Positions 34,575-46,289 of a stretch of 64,000 bases of DNA are shown here, piece after piece. This DNA comes from Dugong dugon (taxonomy: Eukaryota > Chordata > Mammalia > Sirenia > Dugongidae), in the NCBI GenBank assembly GCA_030035585.1, contig CM057471.1, positions 95,295,819 to 95,359,818 of the forward strand, in the 5' to 3' direction. Numbering within the stretch: position 1 is the stretch's first letter; every line of letters starts with the position of its first letter. The translations under genes were made by a program, and so were the position numbers. The notes under the pieces are model-generated. The model was not told the DNA's origin. It searched no databases and saw nothing but the letters and a program-made list of their open reading frames with translations.

Positions 34575-35225
34575 ACAAATGGAAGTTTCTCCAAAGAAGA
34601 CATACAAATGGTCAATAAGCACATGAAGAGATGGTCAATGTCATTAGTCATTTAGGAAATGCAAATCAAAACCACAGTGAGATACCACTTCACTACTCAC
34701 TAGTATGGCTGTTGTAAAAAAAAAAAAAAAAAAGCAGAAAATAACAAATGTTGGAGAGAATGTGGAAAAACTGGAACCCTCATACGCTGCTGGTGGGAAT
34801 GCAAAATGGTGCAGTGACTATGGAAAATAGTTTGTTGGTTCCTAAAAAAGTTAAACAGAATTACCATATAACCCAGCAATTCTACTTCTGGGTATATATC
34901 CAGAAGACTAAAAGCAGCAACTCAAACAGACACATGTACACCAGTGTTCATTGCAGCACGGTTCACAATAGCCAAAAGGTCGAAACAACCCAAGTGTTCA
35001 TCAATAGATGAATGAATAAACAAAATGTAGTATATCCATACGATGGGATATTATTCAGCTATAAAGAGAAATGAATTTCTGATACATGCTATTTACATAA
35101 TGGACCTTGAAAACCAGAGAAGTCAGACACTGAAGGAAAATATTGTATGATCCCACTTACATGGAATTTCTAGAATAGGTAAATCCATCCAGATAAAAAG
35201 ACTAGTGGTTGCCCTTACCCTTTGT
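34575..35225 (+). mobile_element. L1M: end of ORF2 and 3' UTR
   Basis: The plus-strand reading contains the conserved ORF2 C-terminal landmarks, for example YNPAILLLG-like residues near 34870 and the TNPAQSTVHNSQK-type region near 34960. It then continues into the L1 3' UTR (CTATTTACATAATGGACC...AGACTAGTGGTTGCCC). A poly(A) run of about 17 at 34717-34733 breaks the frame. It is an old, dead L1MA/L1MB-type copy. Confidence 0.8.
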
Positions 35226-35302
35226 GGTAGGGTTGGTAGGTGGGGAGGGTGTGGTGCTGCCACCCACAGCCTGTCCGCAGGCTGTGTCTTAACGTACTAG
35301 AG

Positions 35303-36406
35303 GTCAAACCAGTTGCCATCAAGTGGATTTCAACTCATGGCAACCCCCATGTGTGTCAGAGTAGAACTATGCTCTTAGAGTTTTCTTTTTTTTATACAAT
35401 TTATTTTATTTTTGTTGTTGAAAATATACACAGCAGAACATACACCAATTCAACAATTTCCACATGTGAAATTCAGTGACATTGATTACATTCTTTTAGT
35501 TATGCAACCATTCTCACCCTCCTTTTCTGAGTTGTTCCTCCTCCATTAATGTAAACTCACTGCCCCTTAAGTTTCCCAGCAAATCTTTCAAATTGCAGTT
35601 GTCACTTTGATCTTAAAAGAGCACAATGCTCAAGGCAGGAATTCTTTACTAGTTAAGCTAAACTATTGTTTAGTTTTCAGAAGACTTCAGGGATATTTTT
35701 GGCTTAAGGTTTAAAGATTATCTCAGGGCAATAGTTTCAGGAGTTCATCCAGCCTCCATGGCTCCATGAAGTCTGGAGTCTGTGAGAATTTGAAATTCTG
35801 TTCTGCATTTTTCCGCTTTTGATCAGGATTCTTGTATGTAATCTTTGATCAAAATGTTCAATAATGGTAGCCAGGCACCATCCAGTTCTTCTGGTCTCAT
35901 GGCAAAGGAAGCAGTTGTTCATGGAGGCAATTAGCCACGCTTTCCATTTTTTCCTCCTTTTCCTGACTCTCTTTCTTCCCCTATTGCTCCGAGTGACTAG
36001 AGACCAGTTGTGCCTTGGATGGCCGCTTGCAAGAACTGTGCTCATAGAGTTTTCTTTTAAGACCCCAGGTAGGAGATAGAACAGAAGCACTAAACAGGTT
36101 ATTAGGCCAATGAACTGGATGTCCCATGAAACCATGACCGTAAACCTCCAAACCAAGGAACTAAATCCCATGAGGTATTTGGTTGTACATAAGCAGTCTC
36201 AGCAGCTACTCTTTTTTTGTCATTGATGTAAATATATCTGTCACATAACTTCTGCCAATTAACTTTCTTCATAGGGTTTTCAATGGCCATTTTTTTGGAA
36301 GTAGATTGCCAGAGCCTTCTTGTGAGGTGCCTCCAGGTGGACTCAAACCTCCAACTTTTTGGTGAGCAGCCGAGGATATTAACTGTTTCCACCTTCCAGG
36401 GACTCC
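35303..36406 (-). mobile_element. AfroSINE, long form, split by an L1
   Basis: The halves are 35303-35385 (AAACCAGTTGCCATCAAG to GAACTATGCTCTTAGAG) and 36272-36406 (TAGGGTTTTCAATGGCC to CCTTCCAGGGACTCC). Joined, they restore one reversed long-form SINE. The intervening 886 bp is the L1 tail listed next. Confidence 0.92.
35386..36271 (-). mobile_element. L1 3' end, type B, inside an AfroSINE
   Basis: The insert starts with a T-rich tract and carries the type B 3' UTR. Flanking words TAGAGTTTTC (35376-35385) and TAGGGTTTTC (36272-36281) are its target duplication, one difference in ten. The copy contains a 20-nt foreign insertion at 36034-36053 (see findings). The 144-codon minus-strand frame at 35737-36171 is part of this repeat. 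Confidence 0.85.
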
Positions 36407-36662
36407 ACCTAGAGTTTAGTGCACTTGAGAATCAATGTTTTAGGGAAAATCCAACCCTTACGGTGGGACTAGGGAGGGTGGACTTATGTTAATTAGCCAA
36501 TGCCTGCCATGTGCATTCCTGGCCTGGTACGAGGCTCTGTGGAGGATAAATGAATAAGACACTATTTCTGCCTCTTTTGAGGACTCTACAATCAGAACTT
36601 CAAGAGAAAGCTATGCAACTGTTTAGGAACTCAGAGGAAGGAGAGAATAAAAACTGGACACC

Positions 36663-37182
36663 TGTCTTAGTTGTCTAGTGCTGCTGTAACAGAAATACCA
36701 CAAGTGAATAATTTCACAAACAGAAATTTATTCTCTCACAGTCTAGTAGGCTAGAAGTCCAAATTCAGGGCGCCAGCAACAGGGAAGACTTTCTCTCTCT
36801 GTCAGCTCTGGAGGAAGGTCCTTGTCATCAATCTTCCCCTGGTCTAGGAGCTTCTCAGCACAGGGACTCCGGTCCAAAGAATGCGCTCTGCTCCTGACAC
36901 TACTTTCTTGGTGGTGTAAGGTCCTCTTGTCTCTTTGCTCTATTCTTTCTTTTATATTTCAAAAGAGATTGATTCAAAACACAATGTAATCTTGTAGGTT
37001 GAGTCCTGCCTCATTAACATAGCTGTCTCTAATCCTGCCTCATTAACATCATAGAGGTAGGATTTACAACACATGGGAAAATCACATTAGATGACAAAAT
37101 GGTGGATAATCATACAATACAGGGAATCATGGCCTAGACAAGTTGACACACATTTTTAGGGGACACAGTTCAATCCATAACA
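36663..37182 (-). mobile_element. MaLR-like solitary LTR (recurrent family)
   Basis: Starts TGTCTTAGTTGTCTAGTGC, ends CAATCCATAACA, 520 bp, reverse orientation. It is close in length to the copies at 17.8 and 39.6 kb. Target duplication not obvious. Confidence 0.85.
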
Positions 37183-37266
37183 ATATCATGTACAGTTGCT
37201 CCATTTTCTGGTCTAATCCTAATCCTATAAATCTCCTGAGAAATAATGATCACTTCCCAAATAAAA

Positions 37267-37458
37267 AGACCCCTGGGTGGAAAAACAGTTTACACTTGAC
37301 TACTAACCTAAGGGTTTACCATTTGACCACACACAGTGGTGCCATGGAGGGCCTGGCAATCTGCTGCTGTAAAGATTTCAGCCAAGATAACCCTATAGAG
37401 CAGATCTACTCTGTAACACATGGGGTCACCATGTGTTGGAATGGACTCCACAAGAACA
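37267..37458 (+). mobile_element. AfroSINE, intermediate form
   Basis: GACCCCTGGGTGGAAAAAC to GACTCCACAAGAACAG. TTCCCAA flanks it at 37254-37260 and 37463-37469. Confidence 0.85.
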
Positions 37459-37469
37459 GATTTTCCCAA

Positions 37470-39365
37470 GTGAAAAGCAACAACCCTTCCTCTTAAGGAT
37501 GTTAGAGTTTGTGAATTTCTTCTGCCCACATAATCCCACCTCATGGTCACAAAAGCCTTTCAGTGAAAGTAGGCATCATGGTGGTCTCCATATTCAAGTC
37601 AAAAACTGTTCCCAGCAGAGCCCAATTGACCTCCCCCAATCTCCCCACAAGTAATCTTTTAAACACAACCTTCAGATTCTTTTTCTTCTCTGAAGGAGCA
37701 CAATGAGTAGTCTTTGTTTCAGTCTTCATTTGCTTTTTTTTTTTTGTAAATACCTGCATAAAGTCTCAATTTATACTCTTAAGTAAGATGCCTGTAAATG
37801 GCTCACTCCTTTTTCCCTTTACTATTTGAGTTATCATTGTAAATGCTTCGGCAAGGTGAGTGGTGAATGGCGAGCCAAACTATAGTTTTGAGAAGACTTC
37901 AGGGGTAGCATAAAGCTCCCAAATATTTGTGTTTCTTGCAGCTTTCCAGGTGGTTTCAAATAGGCCAATTTTACAGAAAAAGCCTTCCCCTGCTCCAGAC
38001 TGTGGTACTTATTTGCCTAAAATGTTCTTGGCATGCATGTTTTCAGATCTGCTGCCATCAGAATCTGCATGCCAAATATTTTAGGAAGAAAATTTACCTA
38101 AGAGTTGAAAACTCATGGTTGTAAATATTCTGCAGGCACTTCCATTATTGTTTCAAAACAGCTTTTGTGATGCGGAGGACTTTTTTCTGTCAGCTGCTCA
38201 GTATTTATTTTAACATATTAAACAACCTCAGAAATATTCATTACTTGGAAACCTTTCTATGTTTGAGTGGATTAAATTTACACGACCAAATTAATGCTAT
38301 AAATCACATTTAAATAATTCTTTCCTCAATAAACAGTATCTATTTAGCCTACATCTCTATTAATATATAGTTTTAAAGGGAAAAAGGGTACTGGTATTGT
38401 TGCTCACGTAGTTAATTTAGTCTAAGTAGAACTTAGAAGGCATCTCAGTGTTTCTCTGTTATCAGGCCTCCCCCAACCCACCATCTGACATCTGAATTTT
38501 ATAATTAAACAGCATGTGTGTATGTGTGTGTGAGGGTCTCAGGCAGGGAGTGAAACCTGCTACACAAAACCCAAGCTTATTTTTTGCTTTATTTTTGCTT
38601 TTCAGAATGTTCCGTGATAACCTTAAAAAATCATTCATTACTTGTATTTTGCTAATTTTATGCAAAACTGGAAAGGAAGTAAGACCTAAACAAACTGGGT
38701 TGGAGGTCAGATGGAAACTTGGAAACCAGCAGCTCAGACTCAGGTGAATTTGAAATGGCAAGGAAGGTTAAAAAAAGAAGCGAGAGAGTGTGCATTGGAT
38801 CCAGATCAGGGACAGTGCCACTGAGTGTCTTTCCTTTTGCATTTCCATCTATTTTCACAGACGAAGGTGAGAGCCATAAATGCGTTTGCTGCTGCAATTT
38901 TAGGTTTTAGGCTATTTTGAACAATATGCTTCAAATCATTCCAATAATTAGGGGACCCTTCATTACCGAGTACTGTGCCTCTAATGATGTTACTGGCAGA
39001 CAGGAGATGTGAGCTTCACCTTGTGTGTCTTGGTTTTGTGTGGCTGGCACCAAAACAGGCATTGTTCACTTCAATTTCTCTCCTTTCTTTTCCAGGACAC
39101 TTATTCAACCTCTTTGTTAAAGAGACCCAACTGCTTGTCTTGTCTTCTCTCAAGATTATGACTGAAAAATGTGCTTTGAAAAAATCACGAGGAAAATTAT
39201 TTCTGGAAGGTCTCTCTTCTTCTCTTTGCTGTCCTCTGGCTAATGATGACTTTCAATGATCCCATGGTAATAAAAATTAAGTTGAACGCATAGGCCAAAT
39301 GCTAAGCTTAAATTTCCACAGAAACCATGGACCACTGTCCTTCTATTTACTTTCTTTTCTTTTCT
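37470..39365. other. 1.9-kb unmasked stretch
   Basis: No interspersed repeat recognised. 37900-38350 is AT-rich with several TAAT cores. The frames at 38462-38910 on both strands lack domains. A short CAG-exon-like word at 38860 (TTTTCACAG ACGAAG GTGAGA) was judged to be chance. Confidence 0.4.
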
Positions 39366-39377
39366 TTATTCTTTTCA

Positions 39378-39379
<2 letters not shown>

Positions 39380-39427
<48 letters not shown>
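39380..39427. repeat. (AT)n microsatellite
   Basis: About 24 uninterrupted AT units. Confidence 0.95.
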
Positions 39428-39428
<1 letters not shown>

Positions 39429-39517
39429 TTATTTAACTGAGATAGTTTACATGCAATAAGATGTACAGATTTTAAGTATATGGTTTGATGAGTTCTGACA
39501 AATGAATATACCCATGT

Positions 39518-40258
39518 GGCGTCTGTGGGTGGTGCAAACGGTTAATGCCATTGGCTGCTGTTAGGGACTGAATTGTGTCCCTCCAAAATGTGTGTCAACT
39601 TGGCTAGGCCATAATTCCCAGTACTATGTGATTATCCACCATTTTGTCATCTGATGTGATTTTCCTATTTGTTGTAAATCCTACCTCTATGACGTTAATG
39701 AGGTGGGATTAGCGGCAGTTATGTTAATAAGACAGGACTCAAACTACAAGATTAGGTGATGTCTTTAATCAATCTCTTTTGAGACACAAAAGAGAGAAAC
39801 GAGTAGAGAGGCAGGGGGACCTCACACCACCAAGAAAGTAGAGCCGGGAGAATAGCGTGTCCTTTGGACCTGGAATCCCTGCACTGAGAAACTCCTTGAC
39901 TGGGGAAGATTTATGACATGGACCTTTCTCCCTCCAGAGCCGACAGAGAGAGAAAGCCTTCCCCTGGAGCTGGCATCCTGAATTTAGACTTCTAGCCTCC
40001 TAGACTGTGAGAGAATAAATTTCTGTTTGTTAAAGCCATCCACTTGTGCTATTTCTGTTATAGCAGCACTAGATGACTAAGACAGTTGCTCACTGAAATG
40101 TTGGAGGTTTGAGTCCACCAAGAGCCACCTTGTTAAAAAGGACTGCCGATCTACTCCTGAAAAATCAGGCATTGAAAACTCTATGGAACATAGTTGTACT
40201 CTGACACACATGGGATTGCCATGAGTTGGAGTCAACTCAACAGCAACTGGTTTTTTTG
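39518..40258 (+). mobile_element. AfroSINE, long form, split by an LTR
   Basis: Head: 39518-39558 (GTGGGTGGTGCAAACGG). Remainder: 40085-40258 (GAAATGTTGGAGGTTTGAG to CAACAGCAACTGG and T tract). The SINE is bounded by ATATACCCATGT (39506-39517) and ATATCTCCATGT (40259-40270), a 12-bp target duplication with two differences. Confidence 0.93.
39559..40084 (+). mobile_element. MaLR-like solitary LTR inside an AfroSINE
   Basis: A 526-bp LTR, TGTTAGGGACTGAATTGTG to GATGACTAAGACA, with AATAAA in GAGAATAAATTTCTG. Target duplication GCTGC (39554-39558) / GTTGC (40085-40089), one difference. This dates LTR activity after AfroSINE activity at this site. Confidence 0.92.
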
Positions 40259-40414
40259 ATATCTCCATGTAATTACCAACCCAGTCATGGCTGAGAACAT
40301 TTCCATTACCCTAGAAAGTTTTCTTGTGCCCCATCCCAATCCCCCCTCCCCAAAGGCAATCACTGTTTGGATGGTTATCACCACAGATTAGTTTTGCCTG
40401 TTTTTACTTGGTGG

Positions 40415-43145
40415 CAACTAACAACAGAAACAACGTTAGACATCCAGGTGGACATCTAATGTGGTCGGATGTATGAGTCAGGAGGTCGCAGGAAGGGTTC
40501 AACTATAGTTACCAATGTTGGAATCCTCAGCATAAATATGCATATATGAGACTGGATGGATCACCAAGTAGTGAAAATAGATAAAAGAGAGAAGTCCAAG
40601 GATTTAGCTCCAATTAAAAGAGAGATTGGGTGAAACAGTCAGTGTAAATCATTAGCCCAAACTCATCAGCTCAATGGGAAAAGCCAACCAAACAGAAAGT
40701 CTAAGTGGGGGTGGCAGTGGGGGATGAGCAATAGTGGAAGATTTGATCCAAAAAGCAGTGAATAAAGTTTGTTCAGAGAACCCTACTCCAGGATGATACT
40801 GACAAATTCTAGTGCACATGGCTCTGTATTGAGCAGAGTGGCTCTGAAGTGCCACATGGAATGCTAAACCTCTGTCCCAAAGTTCCCAGGTGGTTTATAG
40901 CAGTTTCTCTAATGTCCTGGGTGTGGTTGGATTATCTTTACTGAACAATCAGGTGATGGAAAAAGCTGGTATGAGGATTCCATACCTTTTTTTCCAGACA
41001 TCTGCTGAGCTTGAAGGTCTTTGAAAATTTCCAGATTTATCACCCTTGAGTCAAGTGTGGTGAATTTTGAGAGTCAAGGATTCATATTTTTTCAGTGGTA
41101 AAGGTAGTATCTAGATGACACAGGCACCACATATTGCATGGGGAAGCAGGCTGAACCAGTGGAAAAAGTGTGAACCATCATTTTATTTTATTTTTTTTGG
41201 CTTGGATGACTACAAAGGCTTTCTAATTGGTCTCCTTTAGTGCAAATTCTGGATCCACCAATTTCTAGATGTTTAGTTAGAAAAGTCACAATTTTGAATC
41301 GCATAGTAGATGAATTTGTATGAATCCCTTGGAACTTAAACATATTTATCTCTTCCCTAAGTCTTTCACTGATTGATGAGGGTAAACTAAAAGTGGGGTC
41401 TAAGGAATATAAGTGTATGTGTTTGTTTTTTTTTTTTTTTTTTTGGTGTGTGTGTGGGGAGGCCTGCATCTCTGTGGGATTAGGATGGAATCCCTTCATT
41501 TCTTTTGGTCTCAGTAAACCACTTTTTGTCAGAACAGTGATTATACTGCTCATCAGAATTGATGGGTAAGTTAGATTGGGGAGTCCCAGATTTAAAATTT
41601 GAAGAGCCTCACATGCTTCTCAGATCATAAATTTGGTATATAAGAAAAGTCTTATTTCTTAATTTTCTTAAAATTTTCTGCAGGGTTGCTGAAAAATTAA
41701 ATGCAGGTAATGACATTGGAGTGCCCAATTCCTATGCCCTGGGTTTACAAAGGTGCTGGGGTTTACATATGCCCTTACGAGGTATTGGAGGGTGAGCCTG
41801 TTGTCATCCAGTTACTTCTACCGTGCCCATCATCTCAGCCTGCATGGTACCTGAGGTATGGCAACCGTGCTATTTCCTTGGGAAGCTGTGGCCCAGGAAT
41901 TTATGGTGAAGTTGGGAGCCTCCCTGTCTGGTAGCTGCCCAGTCAATATTTTTCTAGTTAGTAAATAGAAGCAGGAGGGAGAAGAAGTGAGAATGAAGAT
42001 GAGAGAAAGGGAGAGAGAAGAGAAGAGAGGGAGTGAAACCCAATGAGATGTGAAGGTCATTGAGGGAATTTTAGGGTTGAGTCAGGTGAACAGGAAGTAA
42101 AAAATCCAATACTGCCTTGTAATGGGCAGATGTCTGGTCATTAAGATACCTTCTAGCTGGGAGATCTAAAAATGGCTTTTAAAAATATGCTTGCTAGTTG
42201 TGCTTATGGGAACTTTCTTCTGCTCTGAGACCAGACCCTGAGAGACAACATCGTGTCAGGTTAGAATACATTTATTTACTTTTTAAAATTGTCAATGGGA
42301 AATGCCATTTGTCTTCCTCTATGGGGTGAGTAGGAGCTGGACATAAGAGTCCCATAATTTCAAGCTGCCAGAATGGAGTTTTTCTTCTCCAAGAGGTGAA
42401 GGCTTAAATTTACCTTTGAAGTGGTCTGTCCCTTTATTCTGGGAAAACAACCACAACGGGTTTTTAGTCACAAGGCAAGAGACACTGCTTTGTTATTGTG
42501 GAAGACAGGAATGCTAAGAATTTACCTGAAGGCCCAGGCTTGAGTCTCTGAAGTTGTATGGTCTGGTGGGTCACGGTAATGGAATGGTGTTTTAGTGAGT
42601 TCTTCTTCAGATTTGATGGCTTTGTTGGGTGGTGGTGGCAGGAAACATTGCTTTATTTGTAAGAATTTAGACACCTCTTTGCTTCTTGCTTGTTCCTGGG
42701 AGTGTGTGTGGATAAATATTAAAGTTTATGAGAGGTGGGGAGCTGAGATGGCTGGAAGGAGGATCACGCTGGGGGAGAGGCTGAGAAGAACTGCCTTGGT
42801 TTTGGCCACACCAGACCTGGATCTCACAGCAATGTTAGAGAAGACAAATAGAATTCTCTGGAAATATATTGCCCTGTTGAAGGCCAGAGGGAAGGGCCAC
42901 CCCTGTGTTGGGGAGTAGGGTTTCCTCCTTGTGGGACTGGACATTGCCTGTGTCAATAATCCTTTTAAAGAAGTAGGATCTGGGACTAGAAAAGGGCTCA
43001 GGAGGCAAGTCTTAGGTGGCTGGAGTAAGGTGGGAGTAGGTATCTTCCTCTTTTGTGTTCTTAGGGAAGTTGATACCTTTGGCTTTAAGTAGAAAAGGTA
43101 TTTGAGAATACCTCTACTGGGGAAAGGTAAGCTAGTACCATCTAA
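40415..43145. other. 2.7-kb stretch without recognised repeats
   Basis: The largest unmasked interval in the window. It contains a T tract with (TG)n at 41427-41457, and a GA-rich tract at 41970-42035. Frames on both strands at 41188-41553 and 42595-43154 show no domain. No exon is supported. Confidence 0.4.
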
Positions 43146-43150
43146 CCCCC

Positions 43151-43314
43151 CCAAAAAGCCAATCCTTTGCCATTGAGTCTATTCCGACTCATAGCGACCC
43201 TATAGGACAGAGTAGAACTGCCCCATAGGGTTTCCAAGGAGTGGCTGGTGGATTCAAATTGCCAACCTTTTGGTTAGCAGCTGTAGCTCTTAACCACTGC
43301 ACCACCAGGGCTCT
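43151..43314 (-). mobile_element. AfroSINE, short form
   Basis: Reversed copy (CCAATCCTTTGCCATTGAG to GCACCACCAGGGCTCT), nearly complete. Confidence 0.94.
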
Positions 43315-43752
43315 ACTTGATACAAATGGGGCATTAGACAAAGAGGAGTCCAGCAAGGGAGAATTTATCTGTGAACTATGGACAACATATCTGCTCTCCA
43401 GCTGTGTGTTTCTTTTCTGTGATAATTCCTCTCTGTTAACTCCAAGCTCTTCAGAAAACCTCTTTTAAACATTATGGCTTTGTTTCTGCATTCACTGAGT
43501 GAAACTCAGGGAAGGGGTCTATTTTTGGGACAAAGGAAAACAGTAGCAGCCAGAAAAAAGTAGGTCTAGGGACACAGAGGGACAGCCAGCAGCAGGTCAG
43601 AGCCTGACCAGTGGCTGAGGCTGCAGGGAACCATGAATGATTGCATAGGAGTCCCAGAAATGCTGGTGAGGAGAAACCTGGTAGAAGAGCTGAACTTCCG
43701 AGGATCAAGTGGGTGAGAGCCTGAGACACCACAATTTTTGCATCATAAAGAA

Positions 43753-43935
43753 CCAAAAAAATAAAAAAAACAAAAACCCCAAACCCATCGCCATGGAGTT
43801 GATTCCAACTCATAGCAACCCTATAGGACATATTAGAACTGCCTCAAAGGGTGTCCAAGGAGTGGCTGATGGATTCGAACTGCTAAGCTTTTGGTTAGCA
43901 GCCAAGCTCTTAACTACTGCTCTACAAGGGCTCCA
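43753..43935 (-). mobile_element. AfroSINE, short form, with perfect target duplication
   Basis: Reversed copy with an A-rich tail. CATCATAAAGAA at 43741-43752 and 43936-43947 is identical on both sides (12 bp). Confidence 0.96.
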
Positions 43936-43949
43936 CATCATAAAGAAAC

Positions 43950-44684
43950 ATGACTTAATTATGTCATTTTAAACTATTGAAGCCTGGACATTTGGGTTAT
44001 ATAACTGAGTCTCGGTTATTATACTTCATTCTTGCTCATTATGCTGTCAGAGGAATGGGAACGAGACCATGGTCTGTTGGAAAATTGGGAGTAAACTCTG
44101 ATGGAGAGGAACATGCTGCTTTCATTCTGTAAATTAGAGACACAACGTAACACTCCAATTAACTACAAAACATTGACATCAGTGTTCATGCTCTGAATCT
44201 CAATACAGATTGCTCTGTTTGTGCATTTACCCCGTCGTCATGATTACCAAATACCTTAGCAAATAGGACAGCAGATGTTTCCTCTCACAACTTCAACATG
44301 GCATCTGCTCAAATCATTCATCTCCTTCTACCCCATTCATTGCTAACCCCCCATATTTGTCCTGACATCTGGGGGCTGGCTTCTTGCCCATTCAACCAAG
44401 TTGAGTAACACTGAGTACTTTTCTAGATTAACTTGGTATTTGAAGGGGGGAGAGCTGAGAAATTATGTCTGATTTCTTCTTAATAAGGTATCAATTTTAT
44501 CCATAACTAACCTAGGGGTGGTTTCTCTCTGTGTGATGAGAGTTATGAACTTATTTTTATTTATTCATTTCTATTTGCTAATTTATAAAACTAACAGTTA
44601 TTATTTATATAATAAAATAAAAAAAATTAATACTCTATCTATTCAGGAAATCCTATTCAGACCTCACTTTCTTAGTTTTCCATT
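43950..44684. other. Unrecognised non-coding stretch
   Basis: No repeat or exon recognised up to the target duplication of the HAL1-like element. Confidence 0.45.
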
Positions 44685-45032
44685 CCATTCTTAACTTTTT
44701 TTTTTAGGTTTTTAAAAAATTTTTTTATTGTAGTTTAGATGAAGGTTTACAGAACAAAGAGTTTCTCATTAAACAGTCAGTACACATATTGTTTTATGAC
44801 ATTGGTTAAGAACCCCAGGACGTGTCAACACTCTCCCTTCTCCACCTTGAGGATCTTTTTTTTGGTGAAAATATGCATAGCCAAAGTTACACCATTTCGA
44901 AAGTTTCTACATGTGCAATTCAGTGACATCGATTACATTCTTCCAGCTGTGCTACTATTCTCACTATCCTTTTCCAGATTATTCCATCACCATCATCTTC
45001 AACTCACTGTCCCCTAAGCTTCGCATCAAACC

Positions 45033-45311
45033 TTTTTTTTTATTATCCCACCCATTATATTATTCATTTATTAATTAACTCATTTGACACTTACGATGTG
45101 TGCCTTCAAGGGCAAAACTGCACATTTACAAAATAGAATGTTTACGTACATTATACAGTAGCTCAATTTTCTTATAGTTCTTCTCATTTACTTTATCTTC
45201 CCATTTTATTCACTGTCACAAATTTTCTCTACTCCTTCCCTTTGTTCACTCTTATTCTTTATTCTTGATACATTCTTCTCCTTTGGCTTCTCTGGGTCAC
45301 CAGTGGTTGTC
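45033..45311 (-). mobile_element. Small poly(A) retrocopy nested in the HAL1-like tail
   Basis: A 279-bp insert lies between TCGCATCAAACC (45021-45032) and TCCCATCAAATC (45312-45323), a 12-bp duplication with two changes. On the minus strand it ends in an A tract, with AATAAA (45067-45072) about 25 nt upstream of the tract. It matches no repeat I know. It could be the 3' end of a cellular mRNA (processed pseudogene) or an unknown SINE. Confidence 0.6.
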
Positions 45312-46289
45312 TCCCATCAAATCTTTTGAGTTGCTGTTGCAATTTGATCACACATAGATAATTATTATTATTATTTTTTTTTTGTACCTTAGATGAAGGT
45401 TTGCGGAACAAATAGTTTCTCATTAAACAGTTAGTACACATATTGACCCATGAAAATGGTTAACAACCCCACGACGTGTCAACACTGTCCCTTCTCAACC
45501 TTGGGTTACCTATCACCAGCTTTCCTGTTCCCTCCTGCCTTCTAGTCCTTGTCCCTGGACTGCTGTGCTTCATTAGTCCTGTTTTGTTTTGTGAGGCTGT
45601 CCAATCCCTGGCTGAACGGTGAACTTCGGGAGGGGCTTATTCACTGACCTAAAAGAGTGTCCGGGGGCCATACTCTCGGGGTTTCTCCAGTCTGTCAGGC
45701 CAGTAAATCTGGTCTTTTTTTTTTGTGAGTTAGAATTATGTTCTACATCCTTTTCCAGCTCTGTCCAGGACCCTCTGCTGTGATCCCGGTCAGAGTAGTC
45801 AGTGGTGGTAGCCGGGCTCCATATAGCTGTACTGGACTCAGTCTGGTGGAGGCCGTGGTAGCTGTGGTCCATTAGTCCTTTGGACTAATCTTTTCCTTGT
45901 ATCTTGTTCTCTTCATTCTCCCTTGCTCCTGAAGGAGGGAGACCAGTGGAGTATCTTAGATGGCTGCTCACAGGCTTTTAAGATCCCAGATGCTACTTAC
46001 CAGGGTAGAATGTAGAACACTATCTTTATAAACTGTGTTATGCCAATTGAGCTAGATGTTCCCCAAGACCATGGTCCCCGCAGCCCTCTGCCCAGCAATT
46101 CAGTCCCTCAGGGAGTTTGGAAGTGTCTGTGGAGCTTCTGTGACCTTTCCTTGTACAAGTTGTGCTGGCTTCCCCAGTAATGTGTACTGTCTTACCCTTC
46201 ACCAAAGTTACCACTTATCTATTTAGTTCTCCCCCATCCCTCTCATCCCTCGTAACTAACAAAGATTGTCTTTTTGTCTGTGAACTTCT

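Larger units (their letters stand above)
39430..40410 (-). mobile_element. L1M 3' UTR, outer shell of a triple nest
   Basis: The pieces at 39430-39517 (TTTGATGAGTTCTGACAAATG) and 40271-40410 (GAACATTTCCATTACCC, CAGATTAGTTTTGCCTG) are contiguous in the L1M 3' UTR. The AfroSINE separating them is itself split by an LTR. Confidence 0.8.

Noticed and set aside
38850-38880. Possible 6-nt exon with TTTTCACAG and GTGAGA
   Set aside because: Too short to support without transcript evidence.
41665-41710. Possible 23-nt microexon (TTTTCTGCAG then GGTTGCTG...AATGCAG then GTAATG)
   Set aside because: Good-looking splice words, but there is no neighbouring exon, frame or homology. Such combinations are common by chance.
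42595-43154. 107- and 142-codon frames on opposite strands
   Set aside because: Overlapping antisense frames without domains; most likely chance in unmasked DNA.
25277-45017. Two nearly identical 92-codon frames (25277-25555 minus, 44739-45017 plus) that look like a conserved gene pair
   Set aside because: Both are the same composite L1 tail in opposite orientation and read antisense to the L1, so the shared frame is a by-product.
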